From Burkholderiales bacterium (GTDB lineage Bacteria; Actinomycetota; Thermoleophilia; Gaiellales; Gaiellaceae), in contig JAICUZ010000099.1 of assembly GCA_025935595.1 (NCBI GenBank), positions 1-8,938 of the forward strand: a stretch of DNA of 8,938 bases, given 5' to 3'. The translations under genes and the position numbers were made by a program. The notes under the pieces were generated by a model. It saw only the letters and a list, made by a program, of their open reading frames with translations, was not told where the DNA came from and made no database searches. Positions 6,098-8,938 of the stretch are shown piece after piece (position 1 is the first letter of the stretch; each line of letters begins with the position of its first letter).

Positions 6098-7113
6098 GCG
6101 TCGGCTCGACGGAGCGGGGTCCGCGCGTGACGCGGCCGACCATCGTCGACGTCGCCGTGCGCAGCGGCGTCTCCAAGTCGACGGTGTCGAACGTGATCCG
6201 CGGCGTGTCGGCCGTGTCGCCCCGTTTGCGTGAGCGCGTTCAGGCCGCGATCGCCGAGCTCGGCTACCGGCCGAACGGCATCGCGCGTCAGCTCGTCCAG
6301 CGGCGGACGAGCACGCTCGGCCTGTTCGTCGGCGATCTCGGCAATCCGTTCTACGGCGAGCTCGTGAAGCTCTTCGAGCGGCACGCTCACCTGCATGGGT
6401 TCACCACGATGGTCTCCAACACCGACGGAAGCAGCGAGCGCGAGACCGCAAGCGTCGACGGGTTCCTCGAGCGGCGCGTCGCCGGGCTGGCTCTCCTGCA
6501 ATCGAGCGGTGATCCCGCGCTCGCCGAGCTGCTGCGGTTGGAATCCGTCCCCGCGGTCGTCGTCAGCTCGCACGACCCGTCGTTCGACTCCGTCGGCGTC
6601 GACGAGGAGAAGGGCGTCTTCCTCGCCGTGCAGCACCTTGCCGAGCTCGGCCACCGCCGGCTTGCGTACGTGACGAGCGCCTACGTGGAGGAGCGCACGA
6701 ACCGCATCCGCCACGCGAGCTTCGCGATCGCATGTGTCGAGCATGGGTGCGAGCAGTCTGAGCCCCTGCACCTCGACGTCGACGCCGTCCTCGCCGGCGC
6801 GGTCCCTGCGGCTCCCGAAGCGACCGGCTTCGTCGCCGCGAACGACCTGACCGCGATCGCGCTCGTCGAGGCGCTCGGCCGGCAAGGGCGCTCGACGCCG
6901 GACGAGGCATCGGTGGTCGGATTCGACGGCATCGCGCTGACGGCGCTCGCGGGCGTCGGCTTGACGACGGTTGCGCAGCCGCTCGAGGAGATGGCGCGCA
7001 CGGGATTGCAGCTGCTGCTCGACCGCGTCGGCGAGGCGGACGGGCCGCCGCGCAACGTGGTGCTCGAGCCGAGACTGGTCGTCCGGACGACGACGGGAAG
7101 GAGTGGAGGATGA
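6094..7113 (+). CDS. LacI-family transcriptional regulator, probable repressor of the iol genes
   Basis: A full-length 339-residue LacI/GalR-type regulator. The N-terminal helix-turn-helix reads 'TIVDVAVRSGVSKSTVSNVI' (residues 16-35), followed by 'LGYRPNGIARQL', whose hinge helix (61-67) ends in the leucine that in this family inserts at the operator centre. The rest (from 'TSTLGLFVGDLGNPFYGELV', about 73 on) is the sugar-binding-type effector domain, ending in 'EEMARTGLQLLLDRV'. The ATG overlaps the iolE stop (ATGA) with AGGAGG (6084-6089) four bases upstream; a GTG at 6127 would shorten it by 11 residues. Its gene sits inside the iol operon, and two palindromes of LacI-operator type lie at iol promoters, so it probably represses iolB, iolD, iolE and itself, released by inositol or an early intermediate. 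The ligand is inferred from context only. Many known iol regulators belong to the DeoR, GntR or RpiR families instead. Confidence 0.92.
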   Translation: MSVGSTERGPRVTRPTIVDVAVRSGVSKSTVSNVIRGVSAVSPRLRERVQAAIAELGYRPNGIARQLVQRRTSTLGLFVGDLGNPFYGELVKLFERHAHLHGFTTMVSNTDGSSERETASVDGFLERRVAGLALLQSSGDPALAELLRLESVPAVVVSSHDPSFDSVGVDEEKGVFLAVQHLAELGHRRLAYVTSAYVEERTNRIRHASFAIACVEHGCEQSEPLHLDVDAVLAGAVPAAPEATGFVAANDLTAIALVEALGRQGRSTPDEASVVGFDGIALTALAGVGLTTVAQPLEEMARTGLQLLLDRVGEADGPPRNVVLEPRLVVRTTTGRSGG

Positions 7114-8195
7114 CGGTGGAGACCGGGCTGCGGAGCCCGCTCTATGAAATGGTCGAGACGACGCCGACCGACTACTGGAACGACTCATGCTCGATCGACG
7201 AGCTCACGTACGCGATCGCGAACGGCGCCGTCGGCGCGACGTCCAATCCGACGATCGTCGGCGAGGTGCTCGCGAAGGAGATGGAGAACTGGCGCCCGCG
7301 GATCCTCGAGCTCGCCCGCGCCAACGCGACCTGGACCGAGGACGAGGTGACCTGGGCCCTGATCGAGGAGATGGCGGCCGACGCGTCCAAGCTTCTGGTC
7401 CCGGTGTTCGAGCGTGAGCACGGTCGCAAGGGCCGGCTGTCGATCCAGACGAGCCCGAAGCTCTACCGCGATCCCGAGCGGCTCGTCGAGCAGACGGTCC
7501 GCTTCCACGGCCTGTCGCCCAACATGCAGGTGAAGCTTCCCGCTACGCAGGCGGGCATCGCTGCGATCGAGGAGGCGACTGCGCGTGGCGTGAGCATCAA
7601 TGCGACCGTTTCGTTCACCGTTCCGCAGGCGCTCGCCGTCGGAGCGGCTGTCGAGCGCGGGCTCGATCGCCGCGCCGCGGCGGGTGAGGACATCGAGTCG
7701 ATGTCTCCCGTCTGCACGATCATGGTCGGCCGGCTCGACGACTGGCTCGAGGTCGCCGCCGGAAAAAGCGGCGCGCTGCTCACGCCCGGCAACGTCAACT
7801 GGGCGGGGATCGCATGCGTCAAGCGCGCGTATGCGATCTACCGCGAGCGCGGCTACCGCACGCGCGTGCTCGCGGCTGCGTACCGGAACCACCGGCACTG
7901 GTCCGAGCTCCAGGGCGGCGACATCATCCTCACGATCCCCTCGAAGTGGCAGAAGCTGTTCAACGCCTCCGACATCGAGGTGACGCCGCGGTTCGACGAG
8001 CCCGTTCCGGCCGAGGCGATCGAGGAGCTGGAGCGGCTCGTGCCCGACTTCAGCCGCGCCTATGAGCCCGACGGCATGACCGTCGAGGAGTTCGACGGCT
8101 TCGGCGCCACGGTCCGGACGCTCAGGTCGTTCACCGCGAGCTACGAGGAGCTCGTCGCCACGGTGCGCGACGTGATCTTGCCGAGCCCCGGCTGA
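7110..8195 (+). CDS. Transaldolase-family enzyme in the iol operon
   Basis: A 361-residue class I aldolase of the transaldolase family, longer than E. coli TalB (317). Visible landmarks: 'YWNDSCSIDEL' (D25, at the place of TalB D17), 'GATSNPTIV' (N46), 'GRLSIQTSPKLYRD' (Q113 where TalB has catalytic E96), 'NMQVKLPATQAGI' with Schiff-base K142, 'SINATVSFTVPQA' (N164, T166), 'MSPVCTIMVGRLDDW' (R208) and 'LAAAYRNHRHW' (R259; TalB S226 is replaced by Ala). The family moves a dihydroxyacetone unit between sugars, or simply releases it, as in fructose-6-phosphate aldolase, which also has Gln at the E96 position. The ATG overlaps the lacI stop (ATGA) and follows AAGGAG by six bases. Placement in the iol operon suggests a role in inositol breakdown, possibly cleavage of 2-deoxy-5-keto-gluconate; a housekeeping pentose phosphate role is less likely given the altered residues. 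Confidence 0.85.
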   Translation: MTVETGLRSPLYEMVETTPTDYWNDSCSIDELTYAIANGAVGATSNPTIVGEVLAKEMENWRPRILELARANATWTEDEVTWALIEEMAADASKLLVPVFEREHGRKGRLSIQTSPKLYRDPERLVEQTVRFHGLSPNMQVKLPATQAGIAAIEEATARGVSINATVSFTVPQALAVGAAVERGLDRRAAAGEDIESMSPVCTIMVGRLDDWLEVAAGKSGALLTPGNVNWAGIACVKRAYAIYRERGYRTRVLAAAYRNHRHWSELQGGDIILTIPSKWQKLFNASDIEVTPRFDEPVPAEAIEELERLVPDFSRAYEPDGMTVEEFDGFGATVRTLRSFTASYEELVATVRDVILPSPG

Positions 8196-8209
8196 TCGAG
8201 GTTCGTCCA

Positions 8210-8239
8210 TTGCCTTCCCCGCGGCGCCGAGAGTAGGCT
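8210..8239 (+). promoter_or_regulatory. Candidate promoter of the SnoaL-like gene
   Basis: TTGCCT (8210-8215) and TAGGCT (8234-8239) are separated by 18 bases, a reasonable -35/-10 pair, and the -10 hexamer is the same as in the proposed iolE and iolB promoters. Transcription would start near 8246, leaving a leader of about 30 bases that carries the ribosome site GAGAGGAG (8261-8268). This suggests the gene is transcribed apart from the iol operon. Confidence 0.5.
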
Positions 8240-8248
8240 CGGCCGCGG
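8219..8248 (+). terminator. GC-rich hairpin after the transaldolase gene, possible weak terminator
   Basis: The arms CCGCG + GCCGAG (8219-8223, 8226-8231) pair with CTCGGC + CGCGG (8238-8248), giving 11 pairs with a two-base bulge and a six-base loop. No T-run follows. It could end the iol operon, but it coincides with the proposed -10 box of the next gene, so the pairing may be incidental in GC-rich DNA. Confidence 0.3.
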
Positions 8249-8275
8249 AGCAAGGCAGGCGAGAGGAGTGAGGGC

Positions 8276-8704
8276 ATGGAGAAGAACGCCAGCGGCTCGA
8301 AGCGCATCATCGAGGAGCTCTTCGGCGGCGGGAACTACGACGTCGCCCACGAGCTGGTCTCAGCGAGCGCGGTCGGCCACGATCCCGCGCTGCCCGAGCC
8401 GGTCAACGGCCCGAAGGGTCTGATCGAGGCGGCGCGCGGGTACCGCGACGCGTTCCCGGACCTGCGGATGACGGCGGATCAGTCGATCGCCGAGGGCGAC
8501 TACGTCGCGACGCGCTGGACCGGCCGCGGGACGCACAAGGGAGAGCTCTTCGGTATCCCGGCGACGGGCAAAGAAGCCACCGTGACGGGAATCTCGATCG
8601 ACCGGTGGGCGGACGGGAAGATCGTCGAGTCGTGGACGAACTGGGACACGCTCGGCCTTCTGCAGCAGATCGGCGCGGTGCCGGCTGCGATGCAGACCGC
8701 CTGA
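8276..8704 (+). CDS. SnoaL-like / ester cyclase-type small protein (NTF2-like fold)
   Basis: A 142-residue cytoplasmic protein of the SnoaL-like, NTF2-fold group. It shows 'GPKGLIEAARGYRDAFPDLR' (around 45-64), 'EGDYVATRWTGRGTHKGELF' (73-92), 'GIPATGKEATVTGISIDRWA' (93-112) and the closing 'DGKIVESWTNWDTLGLLQQI' (113-132), the normal order and length for this family. SnoaL itself closes polyketide rings, but most genomic relatives have unknown substrates, and the early 'GHDP' and late Trp/Asp residues do not identify one. The ATG has a strong ribosome site (AGAGGAG, seven bases upstream). The gene has its own promoter-like boxes and is followed at once by a strong terminator, so it appears to be a single-gene unit unrelated to the iol genes. 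Confidence 0.88.
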   Translation: MEKNASGSKRIIEELFGGGNYDVAHELVSASAVGHDPALPEPVNGPKGLIEAARGYRDAFPDLRMTADQSIAEGDYVATRWTGRGTHKGELFGIPATGKEATVTGISIDRWADGKIVESWTNWDTLGLLQQIGAVPAAMQTA

Positions 8705-8710
8705 GATCCG

Positions 8711-8748
8711 AGTAGAGGGTGAGCCCGGAGACGGGCTCACCCTCTACT
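8711..8748 (+). terminator. Strong hairpin terminator after the SnoaL-like gene
   Basis: The arms 8711-8727 and 8732-8748 form a perfect 17-pair stem closed by the tetraloop GAGA (GNRA type). The hairpin starts seven bases after the stop codon. Only TTC follows, without a T-run, as is common for terminators in high-GC actinobacteria. Being symmetrical, it may also block transcription from the opposite direction. Confidence 0.85.
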
Positions 8749-8800
8749 TCTGCGAGGAATCTGCCGATGAACCGCGTAACGGGAGGACCCCCGACCCCGC

Positions 8801-8938
8801 GTGCACCGGCAGATGCCATTCGCGTTCCCGACCCCAGACCACATGCCGTGTCCCGATTGCGGTGCGTCGGTTCCGGTCGCAAACGAGACCGAGCACATCT
8901 GTGAGGCCGAGCGCCTGCTCGACTTCCGGCTCGTCGAG
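8801..8938 (+). CDS. Small zinc-ribbon protein, N-terminal part (3' end outside window)
   Basis: An open frame runs from after an in-frame TAA (8777-8779) to the right edge without a stop. From the ATG at 8813 it reads 'MPFAFPTPDHMPCPDCGASV' and then 'PVANETEHICEAERLLDFRL'. The CPDCG pair followed by HxxC (H28, C30) looks like a zinc-binding site, and the 'CEAERLLDFRLVE' ending resembles short actinobacterial zinc-ribbon proteins of unknown function that I recognise only in general terms. The start may be the GTG at 8801, which has GGAGGA (8782-8787) 13 bases upstream, or the ATG at 8813. It lies after the terminator, so it is a separate transcription unit. Coding identity is supported by the ordered Cys/His motif and not by length, as only 42-46 codons are visible. 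Confidence 0.6.
   Translation, partial: MHRQMPFAFPTPDHMPCPDCGASVPVANETEHICEAERLLDFRLVE

Noticed and set aside
7176..7187. TGGAACGACTCA as a third operator
   Set aside because: Only the left half matches; three of 12 positions differ and it lies inside the transaldolase coding region.
319..8195. Whole window as a sulfoquinovose (sulfo-transaldolase) pathway, because a sulfatase and a transaldolase are present
   Set aside because: No sulfoquinovosidase or sulfosugar isomerase is visible, and iolB, iolD and iolE clearly specify inositol breakdown; the sulfatase is in a different unit. The parallel is kept only as a chemical analogy.
6076..8210. Long - strand open frames (6076-7188 and 7185-8210) opposite the regulator and transaldolase genes
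   Set aside because: They are antisense shadows of GC-rich coding DNA with low-complexity Arg/Ala/Asp content; the + strand proteins are well supported.

Overview
The window is GC-rich, uses GTG and TTG starts freely, packs genes with 4-base start/stop overlaps, and shows TAnnnT boxes six or seven bases before GTG start codons, as expected of leaderless transcripts. This points to a high-GC actinobacterium. A soil-type Thermoleophilia lineage fits the overall protein style, but that placement is an impression and was not tested. No mobile element, RNA gene or CRISPR array is visible.

Layout. (1) Bases 1-2564, + strand: a tightly overlapping run made of the C-terminal end of a LacI-family regulator, a cysteine-type sulfatase (CxPxR motif) and an AadA-like nucleotidyltransferase that starts at TTG. 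(2) Bases 2558-3310, - strand: iolB, convergent with the previous gene (the 3' ends overlap by 7 bases) and divergent from iolD. (3) Bases 3328-8195, + strand: iolD, iolE, a second LacI-family regulator and a transaldolase-family enzyme; the last three are joined by ATGA overlaps. (4) Bases 8196-8750: a free-standing SnoaL-like gene with its own promoter-like boxes and a strong hairpin terminator. (5) Bases 8780-8938: the start of a small zinc-ribbon protein that runs off the window.

How the parts work together. IolE, IolD and IolB catalyse three consecutive steps of myo-inositol catabolism: 2-keto-myo-inositol to diketo-inositol, then to 5-deoxy-glucuronate, then to 2-deoxy-5-keto-gluconate (DKG). 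The same 12-base inverted repeat, TGGAACGTTCCA (perfect at 5208-5219; TGGAACGCTCCA at 3284-3295), sits at the iolB/iolD divergent promoter region and at the iolE start. It is a classical LacI-family operator shape, and the regulator encoded between iolE and the transaldolase is its obvious candidate ligand, which would make the unit self-regulating. The dehydrogenase (iolG), kinase (iolC), aldolase (iolJ), semialdehyde dehydrogenase (iolA) and transporter genes are not in the window.

The most interesting point is the transaldolase-family gene at the end of the iol operon. DKG, the product of IolB, carries an unphosphorylated dihydroxyacetone unit with fructose-like stereochemistry. A transaldolase or aldolase could therefore cleave it directly to malonate semialdehyde, bypassing the usual kinase and aldolase, much as a transaldolase does in one sulfoquinovose pathway. 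This is a hypothesis from gene context and chemistry, not something the sequence proves.
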